64,000 nucleotides of DNA from Sporolactobacillus kofuensis (GCF_024125425.1 NZ_JAMXWN010000003.1:186001-250000); one strand, 5' to 3'. Positions 37,198-47,580 are shown, numbered from the stretch's first letter. Notes: generated from the letters alone by a model not told the origin. A program made the numbers and translations.

Positions 37198-37228
37198 TTC
37201 CTTAATTGGATTTTTACCGATTATAAAC

Positions 37229-38515
37229 TTAAGCGAATGGACTGCGTACTTCGATCGTTTGTGTTCGATCAGGACCTACCGAAAAGAGCGACAATGCGAC
37301 TCCGGTTAGTTGTGCAATCCGTTCCATGTAATGACGTGCATTGGCCGGAAGATCAGAAAGGGATTTCGCCTGTGTGATATCCTCAGTCCAACCAGGCATT
37401 TCTTCATAAACTGGTTCGCACTCAGCCAAGATATTCAAGCTTGCTGGGAATTCCTCGACCAGCTTGCCGTTATATTTATAAGCCTTACAGATTTTTACCG
37501 TTTTAAGTCCGGTAAGTACGTCGACACAGTTCAAAGATAGGTCCGTCAGACCACTGACACGACGTGAGTGACGAACAACGACACTATCGAACCAACCGAC
37601 ACGACGGGCACGTCCAGTAACGGTGCCGTATTCATGACCGACTTCACGAATCTGATCGCCAATAGCGTCATTTAATTCTGTCGGGAAAGGTCCATCACCA
37701 ACACGTGTTGTATATGCTTTAGCACAACCAACCACATGGTTTATTTTCGTTGGTCCGACACCCGCACCGATGGTTACACCACCGGCTACCGGATTGGATG
37801 ATGTAACGAATGGGTAGGTTCCTTGATCAATATCAAGCATGCACCCCTGCGCACCTTCAAAGAGAACACGTTTGCCAGAATCAAGTGCGTCATTCAAGAC
37901 AACGGATGTATCGCAGACCAGCGGTTTGAGGCGTTCTCCATAAGCCAGATATTCATCGTAAATATCATCAATCTGAAAACCTTCACTGTCATACATTCTC
38001 TCAAGAAGCCTGTTCTTTTCCTTAAGGTTCTTCTCCAATTTTTCCCGGAAGGTTTTTGGTTCCAAAAGATCGGCCATTCGAATACCGATACGTGCCGCCT
38101 TATCCATATAAGCAGGTCCAATACCCTTTTGGGTGGTTCCAATTTTTGACGTTCCTTTACTTTCTTCTTCGAGCATATCCAATTTCAGATGGTAAGGGAG
38201 AATGACGTGTGCACGGTTGCTTATACGCAGATTGCTCGTGCTCACACCGCTTTCCTTCATGTAGTCCAGCTCTCTGCACAGTGATTTCGGATTCACAACC
38301 ATACCGTTGCCAAGGACACAGATTTTTTCTTTATACAAAATACCTGAAGGCATCAAGCGTAATTTATATGTTTTTCCGTTCCAGACGATCGTATGACCAG
38401 CATTGTCTCCACCTTGATAACGTGAGACCACTTCCGAGTTTTCCGAAAGGTAGTCGGTAATCTTTCCTTTTCCTTCATCGCCCCACTGTGCGCCAACAAC
38501 AACAACAGAAGACAT
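37229..38515 (-). CDS. purA: Adenylosuccinate synthetase
   Basis: A 428-residue enzyme joining IMP and aspartate with GTP to form adenylosuccinate in AMP synthesis. It shows the N-terminal GTP loop [17 protein letters not shown] with the catalytic His, [26 protein letters not shown], the arginine loop [11 protein letters not shown] and C-terminal [10 protein letters not shown]. The length is typical. ATG 38515 follows AGGGGGC. It has its own terminator and its own upstream gap of ~150 bases, so it is probably monocistronic as in Bacillus. Confidence 0.98.
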   Translation of the reverse strand: MSSVVVVGAQWGDEGKGKITDYLSENSEVVSRYQGGDNAGHTIVWNGKTYKLRLMPSGILYKEKICVLGNGMVVNPKSLCRELDYMKESGVSTSNLRISNRAHVILPYHLKLDMLEEESKGTSKIGTTQKGIGPAYMDKAARIGIRMADLLEPKTFREKLEKNLKEKNRLLERMYDSEGFQIDDIYDEYLAYGERLKPLVCDTSVVLNDALDSGKRVLFEGAQGCMLDIDQGTYPFVTSSNPVAGGVTIGAGVGPTKINHVVGCAKAYTTRVGDGPFPTELNDAIGDQIREVGHEYGTVTGRARRVGWFDSVVVRHSRRVSGLTDLSLNCVDVLTGLKTVKICKAYKYNGKLVEEFPASLNILAECEPVYEEMPGWTEDITQAKSLSDLPANARHYMERIAQLTGVALSLFSVGPDRTQTIEVRSPFA

Positions 38516-38664
38516 TCATTTAGCCCCCTACTTCTACAAATAATATTTTAGTTCACTAAAGCCACTGTTTAGTCTAACAGGTAATGGTTTTAAAAGTCAA
38601 TGAAGAGACGAACATTCCACAACCAATTTTTATTAACGTTCGGAATCAAGAACCTAGCAGCAGA

Positions 38665-40035
38665 TCATGCTCCTCTTGGTACGTCGTCATCACTGTGTTT
38701 CCGATCAATGTTCACGAACTTGCTGTATTCCTTAACAAATGCCAGTTCTACAGTACCCACTGGGCCATTACGCTGCTTCGCAATAATGATTTCAATAATA
38801 TTCTGTTTTTCACTCTCTTTATTGTAATAGTCGTCACGATAGAGAAACGCAACGACATCGGCATCTTGTTCAATACTTCCTGACTCACGAATATCGCTCA
38901 TCATCGGCCGCTTATCTTGTCTTGATTCAACACCACGAGACAGCTGTGATAGGGCGATTACCGGTACATCCAATTCTCTAGCCATTGCTTTTAGCGTTCT
39001 CGATATTTCCGAAACCTCTTGCTGACGGTTCTCCTGCCTAGTTCCACCACCTGAGCCCATAATCAACTGTAAATAATCGATCATGACCATATCCAGGCCT
39101 TTTTCTTGCTTCAACCGTCGGCATTTTGAACGAATGTCGTTCACGCGTATACCTGGCGAATCGTCAATATAGATCCCGGCACGGGAGAGACTCCCCATTG
39201 CCATCGTCAATTTTTGCCAATCTTCATCTTCCAGGCTGCCTGTCCGCAGTTTCTGTGCATTAATATTCCCTTCTGCGCATAACATACGCATCGCCAGTTG
39301 CTTAGCACCCATTTCAAGACTGAAAATGGCAACATTTGCATCGTTTTTTATTGCTACATTTTGTGCAATATTTAGAGCGAACGCAGTTTTACCAACAGAC
39401 GGACGTGCGGCAACAATGACCAAATCACTTTTCTGAAAACCAGCGAGCATTCGGTCAAGTTCAAGAAAGCCTGTCGGTGTTCCGGTAACATCATCGTGAC
39501 GGCTTTGAAGCAGCTCAATATTGTCATAGGTTTCAACTAGGATATCCTTGATTGACTGGAATTCTCCGCTTCGTTTACGTTCAGCAACTTCGAGAATTTG
39601 ACGTTCAGCATCGTCAAGAATACCTTCCACGCCATCATCACGGGTGTATCCGTCAGAAACAATTTGTGTTGCTGTACGGATAAGACGTCTAAGTGTCGCT
39701 TTTTCGGCAACAATAGTACAGTAGTATTCAATATTTGCAGCCGTTGGTGCTGAATTCGCCAGCTCAGCCAAATAGGAGACTCCACCAATTTCTTCAAGAC
39801 GTTTGGCCGTCTGAAGTGCATTGGTCACAGTCACAACATCAACGGGATCATTACGTTCTGATAAATCCAACATAACAGAAAATATTAATTGGTGACTGGT
39901 GCGATAAAAATCTTCAGGGATCAGCAATTCCGAAGCAGTAATGACCGTCGAAGGTTCCAGAAAAACGGCCCCTAGAACGGCCTGCTCCGCCTCCATATTG
40001 TGCGGAGGAATCCGATCAGCAAATAAGTCGCTCAT
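38665..40035 (-). CDS. dnaB: Replicative DNA helicase (DnaB family; dnaC in B. subtilis)
   Basis: A 456-residue ring helicase. The N-terminal DnaG-binding helical domain (PPHNMEAEQAVLGAVFLEP) is followed by a RecA-like motor with Walker A ARPSVGKTAFALN, Walker B MVMIDYLQLI, the SQLSRGVE arginine region and DLRESGSIEQDAD-type motif (IRESGSIEQDADVVAFLYRD). It unwinds DNA at the replication fork. No intein is present. It is 56 bases downstream of rplI in the same direction (gdpP-rplI-dnaB), the conserved Bacillales order. Confidence 0.98.
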   Translation of the reverse strand: MSDLFADRIPPHNMEAEQAVLGAVFLEPSTVITASELLIPEDFYRTSHQLIFSVMLDLSERNDPVDVVTVTNALQTAKRLEEIGGVSYLAELANSAPTAANIEYYCTIVAEKATLRRLIRTATQIVSDGYTRDDGVEGILDDAERQILEVAERKRSGEFQSIKDILVETYDNIELLQSRHDDVTGTPTGFLELDRMLAGFQKSDLVIVAARPSVGKTAFALNIAQNVAIKNDANVAIFSLEMGAKQLAMRMLCAEGNINAQKLRTGSLEDEDWQKLTMAMGSLSRAGIYIDDSPGIRVNDIRSKCRRLKQEKGLDMVMIDYLQLIMGSGGGTRQENRQQEVSEISRTLKAMARELDVPVIALSQLSRGVESRQDKRPMMSDIRESGSIEQDADVVAFLYRDDYYNKESEKQNIIEIIIAKQRNGPVGTVELAFVKEYSKFVNIDRKHSDDDVPRGA

Positions 40036-40091
40036 GTGGCGCCCCCTTCCTTACGTATGCATTCGTCACTTGCAAGTTGAAAAATGCTTCT

Positions 40092-40535
40092 TTATTCCTC
40101 AGTCACATGCACCTTAACATTGACGGTCACCTGGGGATGTAGCTTCAGCGGCACATCTGTGAAACCAAGTGTTCGGATCGGTTCAGGTAAATCAATTTTG
40201 CGTTTATCTATAGAGACATTGGCTTTTTTGAGTGCTTGAGCAATTTGTTTGCTTGTTATAGACCCAAACAGGCGACCGCCCTCACCGGATTTTGCTTTAA
40301 GCTCAATTGTCATTTTTTCAATTTTTGCCTTGAGTACTTCCGCTTCTTTATGCTCGTTTTCCTCAATTTCATGCTGTTTCTTCTTTTGCGCTTCCAACTG
40401 ATTTAAACTTCCTTTATTTGCTTCTACCGCAAATTTTTTAGGAAGGAGATAGTTACGTGCATAGCCTTCTGAGACGTCCTTGATTTCTCCGGATTTTCCC
40501 TTTCCTTTAACATCTTTTAAGAAAATTACTTTCAT
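40092..40535 (-). CDS. rplI: 50S ribosomal protein L9
   Basis: A 147-residue two-domain ribosomal protein. The N-terminal rRNA-binding domain reads [17 protein letters not shown] and [18 protein letters not shown] long connecting helix rich in Lys/Glu leads to a C-terminal domain with [13 protein letters not shown] and [15 protein letters not shown]. The ATG overlaps the gdpP stop (TAATG), and its ribosome site GAAGGAGG lies inside the last gdpP codons, so the two are coupled. Confidence 0.98.
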   Translation of the reverse strand: MKVIFLKDVKGKGKSGEIKDVSEGYARNYLLPKKFAVEANKGSLNQLEAQKKKQHEIEENEHKEAEVLKAKIEKMTIELKAKSGEGGRLFGSITSKQIAQALKKANVSIDKRKIDLPEPIRTLGFTDVPLKLHPQVTVNVKVHVTEE

Positions 40536-42514
40536 TATGTTAAACCTCCTTCAAGATATTCATCAATTGCATGGTGAACACGCTCGAGTGCTTCTTCAAT
40601 AGTTGCATCTGCCATCTGAGTCGCTGCGTTATTAAGATGGCCGCCGCCTCCGATACTCTCCATGATCACCTGCACATTCATATCACCAAGTGAACGTGCG
40701 CTAACCCCAATAAGTCCATCGGTCCTTTTCCCTATGACAAATGAAGTTCGGATACCCTCAAGCATCAGCATCGTATCCGCGGTCTGTGCAAGCAATACTT
40801 GATCATAATTCTGTTTGCTACTACCGACTGCAATTCCGATCGTGTTCTTATAAATTTTTGTCTGACGAATTAATTCTGCACGTTGATTGAACTGATCCAG
40901 ATCATCACAGAGGAATTTCTGGACTAAGATTGTATCTGCACCATGCGCGCGTAAATAGGACGCCGCATCAAAGGTACGAAATCCGGTTCTGAGTGTAAAA
41001 TTCTTCGTATCCACTGCAATACCGCCAAGCATTGCGGTGGCTTCAATCAAATCGAGCGGTCGTTCATTAGGTTGGTATTCCAGTAACTCTGTGACCAGCT
41101 CGGATGTTGAAGAGGCATAAGGTTCCATATAAACAAGTACCGGATCTTTAATGAATTCCTCTGCCCTTCGATGATGGTCTATAACTACAACACGCGGAAC
41201 ACCGGCAAGCAACGCCGGGTCAACAACAAGCGATGGTCGATGCGTATCGACAATAACTAATAACGTCCTCTTTGTGACTTGATCAACCGCTTGATCCGCA
41301 GTAATAAAATTAGACCATAGATTCTTTTGTTTCTTTAGTTCATCCATGAGTTTGGCGACCCCAGAGACATTGTTCGATTGATCCAAGATAATTTTGGCGC
41401 TTCGCCCATTGGCATGTGCAATTTTCAATATGCCAATACAGGAACCGATTGAATCAAGGTCAGGTGCCCGATGTCCCATAATCATCACCTGATCACTTTC
41501 GAGCATAAGCTCTGATAAGGCATGAGAAATCACACGCGCACGTACTCGTGTCCTTTTCTCCACAGGATTTGATTTTCCACCATAGAATCGGACATCACCA
41601 TCAGGACGTTTAATTACTGCCTGATCACCACCTCGTCCAAGTCCGAGGTCAAGCGCAGACTGAGCATAGCTTCCCAAGTCCTCCAATGCGGCCGTCCCCG
41701 CGCCGACGCCGATACTTAAAGTTAGCGGGATATGACTATGGGGCACCGTGATTTCACGTACTTTGTCCAATACCGAGAAATGTTCTTCCTCAATCGCGTT
41801 TAGTAGCCGTTCGTTTAATATGGCAAGAAAACGATCAGATGCTGTACGTCGCAAATAGATGCCATGTTGCGTCGCCCATGTCTTAATAATTGTGGTTGTT
41901 TCATTGTTGATCGTGCTGCGCACTTGGTCTTCGATCCCTTGAGTCACTTCATCGTAGTTATCAAGAAAGATTAACGCAAGCACCGTTTTCTCGTTGTAAT
42001 ACTGTTTTTTTATCTCTAATATATCGGTAATATCGGTAAAATAAAGTAAGCGTTCTGAACGTTTCAGCCGTACTCTATATTGTCGATCATTTAATGCAAC
42101 AATCATTGACTCTTTGTCCGAAGCAACCAATTTTTCTATTGCCTCGGAAATTTCATTCAAAGATCTTCCAATAATCGTCTTCGATTCGCCATCAACGATT
42201 TGATTAAGATAAGGGTTTACCCATTCGACATGCTCTGCTTCATCATAGAGTAAAATGCCAATCGGCATATTGAGCAGCACTTCATTGCCAACCTTTTTTA
42301 ATCGATAAGACAAGCCTGCCACATATTGAATCAATTCTTTATCAAATTGCCGTTCATTGAGCAAGAACCATAATGCGGACAGAGCAAGAAGTAAAAGACC
42401 GGCAATCGCCAGCATCCAGTTTAAAAATGCGATAAAAACAAGAAAAAGGAGAAAGAGCAGGCCGATCATACTGAGTAGATCGCTGCGCCACCGATGTTTA
42501 AATTGATTCGCCAA
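40535..42514 (-). CDS. gdpP: Cyclic-di-AMP phosphodiesterase GdpP (YybT)
   Basis: A 659-residue membrane enzyme. Two N-terminal helices (residues ~15-55) precede a PAS-like haem/ligand domain, a degenerate GGDEF domain, and a DHH/DHHA1 phosphodiesterase with [28 protein letters not shown] and the terminal [11 protein letters not shown]. It hydrolyses c-di-AMP to pApA and so sets potassium homeostasis and wall-stress tolerance. It lies upstream of and coupled to rplI, and downstream of yybS. Confidence 0.97.
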   Translation of the reverse strand: MANQFKHRWRSDLLSMIGLLFLLFLVFIAFLNWMLAIAGLLLLALSALWFLLNERQFDKELIQYVAGLSYRLKKVGNEVLLNMPIGILLYDEAEHVEWVNPYLNQIVDGESKTIIGRSLNEISEAIEKLVASDKESMIVALNDRQYRVRLKRSERLLYFTDITDILEIKKQYYNEKTVLALIFLDNYDEVTQGIEDQVRSTINNETTTIIKTWATQHGIYLRRTASDRFLAILNERLLNAIEEEHFSVLDKVREITVPHSHIPLTLSIGVGAGTAALEDLGSYAQSALDLGLGRGGDQAVIKRPDGDVRFYGGKSNPVEKRTRVRARVISHALSELMLESDQVMIMGHRAPDLDSIGSCIGILKIAHANGRSAKIILDQSNNVSGVAKLMDELKKQKNLWSNFITADQAVDQVTKRTLLVIVDTHRPSLVVDPALLAGVPRVVVIDHHRRAEEFIKDPVLVYMEPYASSTSELVTELLEYQPNERPLDLIEATAMLGGIAVDTKNFTLRTGFRTFDAASYLRAHGADTILVQKFLCDDLDQFNQRAELIRQTKIYKNTIGIAVGSSKQNYDQVLLAQTADTMLMLEGIRTSFVIGKRTDGLIGVSARSLGDMNVQVIMESIGGGGHLNNAATQMADATIEEALERVHHAIDEYLEGGLT

Positions 42515-42699
42515 AATTATTCAGCTCCTGTGGCCGCATTTGTCTACCTTTATTCTGAAAAAGTAGATACCGATCAAGCAAACATCAACAGAAAATAACA
42601 ATTTGATTCACTACGATGTTTTCAGTTTCGTTTCTCTGAAATGTCGATTGTTGATTTCCGATGAGCAACTGATTCTATCATGCACGTCTACGCGGCTTC

Positions 42700-43644
42700 T
42701 TATGATTTCTTCTGACTGATACGTTTCCGGAGATTGAAACCCAGGTCAATTATACCCAATATCCATACCAATTGCAGTAGCAAAGCGCCCAGCAGCAAAA
42801 ACAGTACGGTCAACGTAATCGGTACAATCACCGGGAATTTCTTTTCATGTGCAAAGTAATAGATAAAGCTAAAGCCTTGAATTGCCAGTAACATTTGAAG
42901 AATAAAACTAATATTAATTACAGCCGTATTTAACGGTGTCCCATTCTCCATACCTATCTGGCCGATAAACAGAACGACTAGATAGAACCAGATCACGCTT
43001 TTTGGTACTTGCCACAACCTAAAGGGTACCCATCGCGGAGTCTCCACCTTAAGACGCTTTAAGATTGGTAAACTAATCAGTTCAACAATTAATGCGTAGA
43101 GCACGCCAATCATAATCAATAACGTTGGTGCCAAACGTACAAGAATATCCAATTGACTCTTATAGATACTAACGATCTCGCTTGTATCTTGCTCCACCAA
43201 CGGTTGAATTTGAGCGATTGTCTGTTGCAGTGAATCATTTAGTGCTGCTTGAGCCGCCGACACAGGATTAAAATGGTAAGCCAGTACCGATATTGCCAAA
43301 TAAATAATCAATACTGCACTATTTGTCAAACTACCGGCAAGCAAGAGCGCAAATGCAGACTTTTTGAGACGAATCATAAATCCGAGTACAAAACCAAGTA
43401 TCATAAAAAATAAAGGGAACAATAAATAGAAGGACTGATCAATAATGACGAGAAGGATCAGTCCAAGTCCCATAGTCACTAGTGCATTCTTCCAACCATC
43501 CCGCGCCACTACGTACATAATTGGCAGGGGAATAAACCAGGTCGACACGAGTGAAACATAGGGTACAAAGAATGTGAGTGCAATGAGTACATAGAGAACT
43601 AGTAGTGCAAGCGCTCCTCTTTTCAGAGCGTTCCGATCAGTCAT
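42700..43644 (-). CDS. yybS: YybS-family membrane protein (DUF2232)
   Basis: A 314-residue integral membrane protein with about seven to eight hydrophobic segments. It is recognised by family position before gdpP-rplI and by LFPLFFMILGFVLGFMIR and a central extracytoplasmic loop (residues ~130-175). DUF2232 proteins may be ECF-type transporter-like components, but the function is not established. ATG 43644 follows GAGAGGTG; a longer in-frame start at 43707 lacks a ribosome site. A divergent -10 TATAAT-like element at 43795-43800 could drive it. Confidence 0.85.
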   Translation of the reverse strand: MTDRNALKRGALALLVLYVLIALTFFVPYVSLVSTWFIPLPIMYVVARDGWKNALVTMGLGLILLVIIDQSFYLLFPLFFMILGFVLGFMIRLKKSAFALLLAGSLTNSAVLIIYLAISVLAYHFNPVSAAQAALNDSLQQTIAQIQPLVEQDTSEIVSIYKSQLDILVRLAPTLLIMIGVLYALIVELISLPILKRLKVETPRWVPFRLWQVPKSVIWFYLVVLFIGQIGMENGTPLNTAVINISFILQMLLAIQGFSFIYYFAHEKKFPVIVPITLTVLFLLLGALLLQLVWILGIIDLGFNLRKRISQKKS

Positions 43645-43838
43645 GTTGACACCTCTCAAAAAGTAGGGAATCGCCGTAAGTTCCACGTTCCCCAAATCAT
43701 AATCCATTTCTATTTTTTCTGTTGCTCGACAACCTTATTGGACAAGATCTCTTGCATCGTCAAGCAATCATTTTCTAAGAACTTCATAAATTTTATTATA
43801 ATACAAAAGTTCTTTTCATTGAAAGAGAGATCTTTGGC

Positions 43839-43867
43839 TTGCAATTTACAAGCGCTCTTCATATAAT
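43839..43867 (+). promoter_or_regulatory. Promoter of the CDF transporter gene
   Basis: -35 TTGCAA (43839-43844), 17-base spacer and perfect -10 TATAAT (43862-43867). The start would fall near 43875, giving a ~230-base leader before the CDF gene. Confidence 0.75.
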
Positions 43868-44031
43868 GAAAATGTTCTATTCAAGAAAAAAGAAAGCGTT
43901 TTTATTTTTGCCCCTATGCTTATTAATAACGATATAAGGGTATCTACTTACCCTCCCAAATTATTGACTAATCTATCAACGAGAGTTGGTACCGTGATGA
44001 GAACTTTGCTTATTATTATACATTTTTTTTT

Positions 44032-44068
44032 AAAAGGCGATCCGCTTGCGGATTGCCTTTTCCGTTTC
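44032..44068 (+). terminator. Terminator-like hairpin in the CDF leader
   Basis: A 12-bp stem AAAAGGCGATCC / GGATTGCCTTTT (one G-U) with loop GCTTGC is followed by a weak T-rich stretch, all inside the 5' leader of the CDF gene. An intrinsic terminator in the leader of a metal exporter is typical of riboswitch control, but I cannot match a known metal riboswitch consensus. Confidence 0.55.
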
Positions 44069-44105
44069 TTGCCTCCGGCAAACAATTTGAGGGGTGTGAA
44101 TCATT

Positions 44106-45041
44106 ATGACTTATGAAGGACCAAAAGCACTATTTACTGCATGGGTCAGTTTGGTAAGTAACTTGCTTCTTACATTAATAAAAATCATTTTCGGAATGAT
44201 TTTCCATAGTACTGCGCTTGTCGCTGACGGTGTCCACAATGGTGGTGATGTCATTGCGTCCATTGCGACTATTGGCTCAATGAAGTTGTCCAATCATCCT
44301 GCCGATCGTGAACACCCTTACGGACATGGCAAAGCAGAAGATATATCAACAGCCTTTATTTCTATTATCCTTATTCTTGCCGCTTCGTTCTTAACTTATG
44401 AAGCAATCAAGGCTTTGTTCGGTCCTGCATCTTCAGTTAGCGTTTGGGCTTTTGGTGCTGCTCTTATATCCGCAGTATGGAAATGGCTTTTATATAGTTA
44501 CACGAAGAGAGCTGCAGACCGGTATCATAGCAAGAGCTTACACGCAACTGCCGCCGATCATTTAGCGGATATTTATGCTTCTATTGCTGCAGCTCTTGGA
44601 CTCGGCATCAGTTGGATGGGCAGTATTTTTCAACTTCCCTATACCCATTATGGTGATCCGGTTGCAGGTATTGTCGTCTCGATTCTTATTTTGAGAATCG
44701 GTGTGATCATGATGATAAAATCGACAAACGTCCTTATGGAAAGCAGCGTGAATCCAGTAGATCAGGAAAAATACAGCGAGGTGTTTCTCTCATTTCCTGA
44801 AGTGAAAAAAATTGATATCTTACGTGCACGGGAACATGGAAACGTTGTGCTCATTGATGCCCAAATTCGTATACCCGCTTCCTTTACGATTCAAAAGGGT
44901 GATGATCTAACCGAGGCAATTCGAGCAAAGATCATCCAGCAGTACCCCGATGTAGGAGAAGTATTAATTCATATCAATCCATGGTACAGCGACAGAGAAA
45001 TCATTGAACCAGATTCTGTTCCGCATTTGGAAAATAAATGA
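44106..45041 (+). CDS. Cation diffusion facilitator (CDF) metal exporter
   Basis: A 311-residue metal/H+ antiporter with six transmembrane helices and a C-terminal cytoplasmic ferredoxin-like domain (residues ~215-295). The metal-site motifs are visible: STALVADGVHNGGDV in helix 2 (Asp, His and Asp) and HPADREHPYGHGKAED in the loop, plus ATAADHLADIYAS in helix 5 (His-x3-Asp). This set fits the Mn/Zn/Fe-type CDF groups. It exports divalent metal. It is preceded by a long leader with a hairpin that may respond to metal. Confidence 0.93.
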   Translation: MTYEGPKALFTAWVSLVSNLLLTLIKIIFGMIFHSTALVADGVHNGGDVIASIATIGSMKLSNHPADREHPYGHGKAEDISTAFISIILILAASFLTYEAIKALFGPASSVSVWAFGAALISAVWKWLLYSYTKRAADRYHSKSLHATAADHLADIYASIAAALGLGISWMGSIFQLPYTHYGDPVAGIVVSILILRIGVIMMIKSTNVLMESSVNPVDQEKYSEVFLSFPEVKKIDILRAREHGNVVLIDAQIRIPASFTIQKGDDLTEAIRAKIIQQYPDVGEVLIHINPWYSDREIIEPDSVPHLENK

Positions 45042-45168
45042 CGCGTCCATTCTTTTCGTTTATAGTATTAAGTAATTCTCGATTCTGTTCGAAATAGTAA
45101 AAAGAGAGAGAGCATTTCTGAATTTTTTTCTGACATGCTTTCATTTATATCAATAGAGGTGATTTGAA

Positions 45169-45648
45169 TTGGCAGCAAGTTCAGAAATTTACTCCGGTAT
45201 TTCCTTGTTCGTGGGTAGGGAGGAACTTGGCGTATTCATTCGTGACATTCAAGAGATCATCGAACCCATTCCTATATTATCCGTACCGGTCACTCATCCT
45301 TATTTTTCCGGACTCATTTCATTGAGAGGATCTGTTCTTCCTGTCCTTGCACTAAACGCTGTCTTCCACTCATCAGAAAACGCATTTTCGAATAAAGATA
45401 GAAAATATGTAATTTGTCAATCGGGCTCAGAATCTTTAGCGATTGACGTGGATGCAGTTGGTGACACTTTTGAATCCGATCAATTGATTGACGCTGATGA
45501 ACGGTTCACGCAACCATTCATTAACTCAGCAATTGTGCATAATGATAAGACATTACCGCTACTCAACATTTCGGATTTAATCACATTGACTTCTCATTTA
45601 AATCAGGAAAAACGAAAAGATAGTGGTTATGTATTGACCGACAACTAA
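45169..45648 (+). CDS. CheW-domain protein
   Basis: A 159-residue single-domain CheW-like protein: SLFVGREELGVFIRDIQEII at the start, PYFSGLISLRGSVLPVLAL in the middle and the second-barrel LPLLNISDLI at the end. CheW proteins scaffold chemoreceptors and the CheA kinase at the membrane. It starts at TTG 45169 after GAGGTG. No other chemotaxis gene is in the window, so it is an orphan here; it may also be a CheW-like regulator unrelated to motility. Confidence 0.9.
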   Translation: MAASSEIYSGISLFVGREELGVFIRDIQEIIEPIPILSVPVTHPYFSGLISLRGSVLPVLALNAVFHSSENAFSNKDRKYVICQSGSESLAIDVDAVGDTFESDQLIDADERFTQPFINSAIVHNDKTLPLLNISDLITLTSHLNQEKRKDSGYVLTDN

Positions 45649-45701
45649 GTCACGAAAAGTAACGGTTGTCCTAATATTTTTTCAAGCGGGAGGAGAAATT
45701 T

Positions 45702-46358
45702 ATGGGTATTCATAAATATTTTCAAAGCTTGTCTGACCTGGAGGGCATTTATCGCTGTCCAGGCGTTTTTAAATACCAAGAACATTCGGTCGCCAGCCAT
45801 TCGTTCAAGGTGGCAACCATTGTACAGTTCCTAGCAACTGTTGAGGAACAAAATGGGCAAACAGTAGATTGGAAAACTGTCTATGAGAAAGCGATCAATC
45901 ATGACTATTCCGAACTGTTCACCGGCGATATTAAGACACCAGTGAAATATGCACTGCCCAAATTACGGGAGCTCTTTTCTCAGGTTGAAGGGTCAATGAC
46001 ACAGGAATACTTGAACAAAGAGTTTCCTCAGCAATTTAGGCAAGTCTATGAAGGGCGGTTCAAAGAAGGAAAAGACCGGTCTCTCGAGGGAAAGCTTCTT
46101 GCCGTCGCCGACAAAATTGATCTTCTTTATGAGGCCTATGGAGAAATCCAGAAAGGGAACCCGGAGCCTTTGTTCTTCCAAATTTACAAAGAAGCACTCA
46201 CTTCAATTATTCAATTTAAACATTTGGCATCGGTGCATTATTTTATTACAGTGATTCTCAAAGAGATGATTGAGGAAGAATTTACCACGCACACACGAAT
46301 CAAAAACATAACTGAACAGTTACTTTCTGAAAAAAATGCCCCCTCTTCACCGGAATAA
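45702..46358 (+). CDS. HD-domain hydrolase (YfbR/HDDC2-like, nucleotidase type)
   Basis: A 218-residue soluble protein with the HD metal-binding pattern: His in HSVASHSF, His-Asp in INHDYSELFTGDIKTPVKY and a distal Asp in AVADKIDLLYEA. The motif after HD strongly resembles YfbR-type 5'-deoxynucleotidases, which cleave deoxynucleoside monophosphates. GGGAGGAG lies seven bases before ATG 45702. It is 53 bases after the CheW gene and is probably in the same transcript. The substrate is inferred from the family only. Confidence 0.85.
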   Translation: MGIHKYFQSLSDLEGIYRCPGVFKYQEHSVASHSFKVATIVQFLATVEEQNGQTVDWKTVYEKAINHDYSELFTGDIKTPVKYALPKLRELFSQVEGSMTQEYLNKEFPQQFRQVYEGRFKEGKDRSLEGKLLAVADKIDLLYEAYGEIQKGNPEPLFFQIYKEALTSIIQFKHLASVHYFITVILKEMIEEEFTTHTRIKNITEQLLSEKNAPSSPE

Positions 46359-46455
46359 GACTGTGCCCTGTCCAGCTTTTTTTCTTGATTCCTTCTTACA
46401 TCTCCCCTATGATAAAATAAATGTGTCTGTTTTATGACGAAGGAGTTGCCAAATC

Positions 46456-47025
46456 ATGCGGAAACAAGTGGATGCGCAGGTTGGACAAGATAAGGCGAAA
46501 GCGAACAAGCGCTATGTCGTGTCCATTCTTTTTTTTTCTGTGGTTGCTGATGCATTGATCCTTTTGCTTTTTTTTGCACCTTTTATAGGTTACAAAGGAC
46601 ATATCGGATTCGATGTTTATCTGCTCCCGCGTTTGAACGCTCTGTTCAATAGCTTTACCTTTATTTTTCTCATCGCCGGACTGGTTGCAATTAAGAATAA
46701 GAAGATTACGATTCACCGTGGATTCATTCTTGCGGCTTTTACATCCACACTGCTGTTCTTATTCTCCTATCTTTCGTTTCACTATCTTGCTCCACCTCCT
46801 CATTACGGTGGCGTAGGGATCATTCGGCCGATTTATTTCTTTATTCTTATTACGCATAGTGCCTTAGCTGCGATCGTCGTTCCTTTAGCCCTACTCTCAC
46901 TTGTATGGGGCTGGACGATGCAAGTAACTAAGCACAAACGAATTGTTCGTTGGACCATGCCGATCTGGCTTTATGTAAGTCTTACTGGAGTTATTGTTTA
47001 TCTGATGATGGCTCCGTATTATTAA
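46456..47025 (+). CDS. DUF420 membrane protein (YozB-like)
   Basis: A 189-residue membrane protein with five hydrophobic segments. Family features are LPRLNALFNSFTFIFLIAGL with Asn in helix 2, KKITIHRGFILAAFTSTLLFLFSYL with a helix-3 His, ITHSALAAIVVPLAL, and HKRIVRWTMPIWLYVSLTGV. The spaced histidines suggest a haem-linked respiratory accessory protein similar to CtaM/YozB (inference). It is followed by a clear terminator and stands ~100 bases after the HD gene. Confidence 0.88.
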   Translation: MRKQVDAQVGQDKAKANKRYVVSILFFSVVADALILLLFFAPFIGYKGHIGFDVYLLPRLNALFNSFTFIFLIAGLVAIKNKKITIHRGFILAAFTSTLLFLFSYLSFHYLAPPPHYGGVGIIRPIYFFILITHSALAAIVVPLALLSLVWGWTMQVTKHKRIVRWTMPIWLYVSLTGVIVYLMMAPYY

Positions 47026-47038
47026 TCGTTTAGATGCG

Positions 47039-47074
47039 AAGCTCCGAGTTTCTCGGGGCTTTTGTTTTACCTTC
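47039..47074 (+). terminator. Terminator after DUF420
   Basis: Stem AAGCTCCGAG / CTCGGGGCTT (47039-47061) with loop TTT and trailing TTTGTTTT. Confidence 0.88.
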
Positions 47075-47123
47075 TAATGGGAACAGTGGGGAAAGAAAAA
47101 GTACGGCAAATAACGTCCAGTTA

Positions 47124-47212
47124 TTATTTTGCATCACTATATGCGCTTCGATTGTTTGCTTGGCTCGCGATCAGTAGGAACGCTCCACAGGCGTCTCGCA
47201 TCTTCGCTTCAT
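47124..47212. repeat. Dispersed intergenic repeat, copy C (longest match to copy A)
   Basis: Contains TTATTTTGCATCACT, CTTCGATTG and TCTCGCATCTTCGC in the same order as copy A at 29161-29220, plus a middle block GCTCGCGATCAGTAGGAACG that parallels copies B and E. It sits between two terminators in non-coding DNA. Confidence 0.7.
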
Positions 47213-47245
47213 TTCACGTAAAAATAGGTTATACTTACTTATCTT

Positions 47246-47298
47246 TCAAAAAAAGAGGATGTCTCCGTCCCGAGTACCCGGGAGAGAAACATCCTCTT
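47246..47298 (-). terminator. Terminator of the rpsF-ssb-rpsR operon
   Basis: Stem AAGAGGATG / CATCCTCTT (47253-47298) with a long internal arm around CCCGGGTACTCGGG-like sequence; seven T residues follow on the minus strand. Confidence 0.88.
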
Positions 47299-47311
47299 CT
47301 TCATCTCTTCA

Positions 47312-47542
47312 TCATTCCGTAGTGTACGGAAGCAAAGCCATCTGACGCGCGCGTTTGATCGCTCTTGTCAGTTGACGTTGGTACTTCGCGCTTGTTCCTG
47401 TTACACGACGAGGCAAAATCTTTCCTCGTTCAGAAATAAAGCGTCTCAGCAAATCAACATCCTTATAGTCAATATAAGTAATATGGTTAACGGTAAAGAA
47501 ACATACTTTACGACGTTTACCACGTGAGCGGCGTACTGCCAT
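47312..47542 (-). CDS. rpsR: 30S ribosomal protein S18
   Basis: A 76-residue ribosomal protein starting [16 protein letters not shown], with [39 protein letters not shown] and the end RQMALLPYT, all standard. ATG 47542 follows GGGAGGTG; an in-frame GTG at 47551 lies in that site. It carries one Cys rather than the zinc-ribbon set. It is the last gene of rpsF-ssb-rpsR. Confidence 0.98.
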   Translation of the reverse strand: MAVRRSRGKRRKVCFFTVNHITYIDYKDVDLLRRFISERGKILPRRVTGTSAKYQRQLTRAIKRARQMALLPYTTE

Positions 47543-47580
47543 TATCGGCACCTCCCTTAATTTTCATTTAACCATTTGAA

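Noticed and set aside
43986-43997. TTGGTACCGTG in the CDF leader resembles the T-box core TGGNACCGCG
   Set aside because: Only ~110 bases separate it from the predicted start, too little for stem I; there is no matching antiterminator, and a CDF exporter is not a T-box target.
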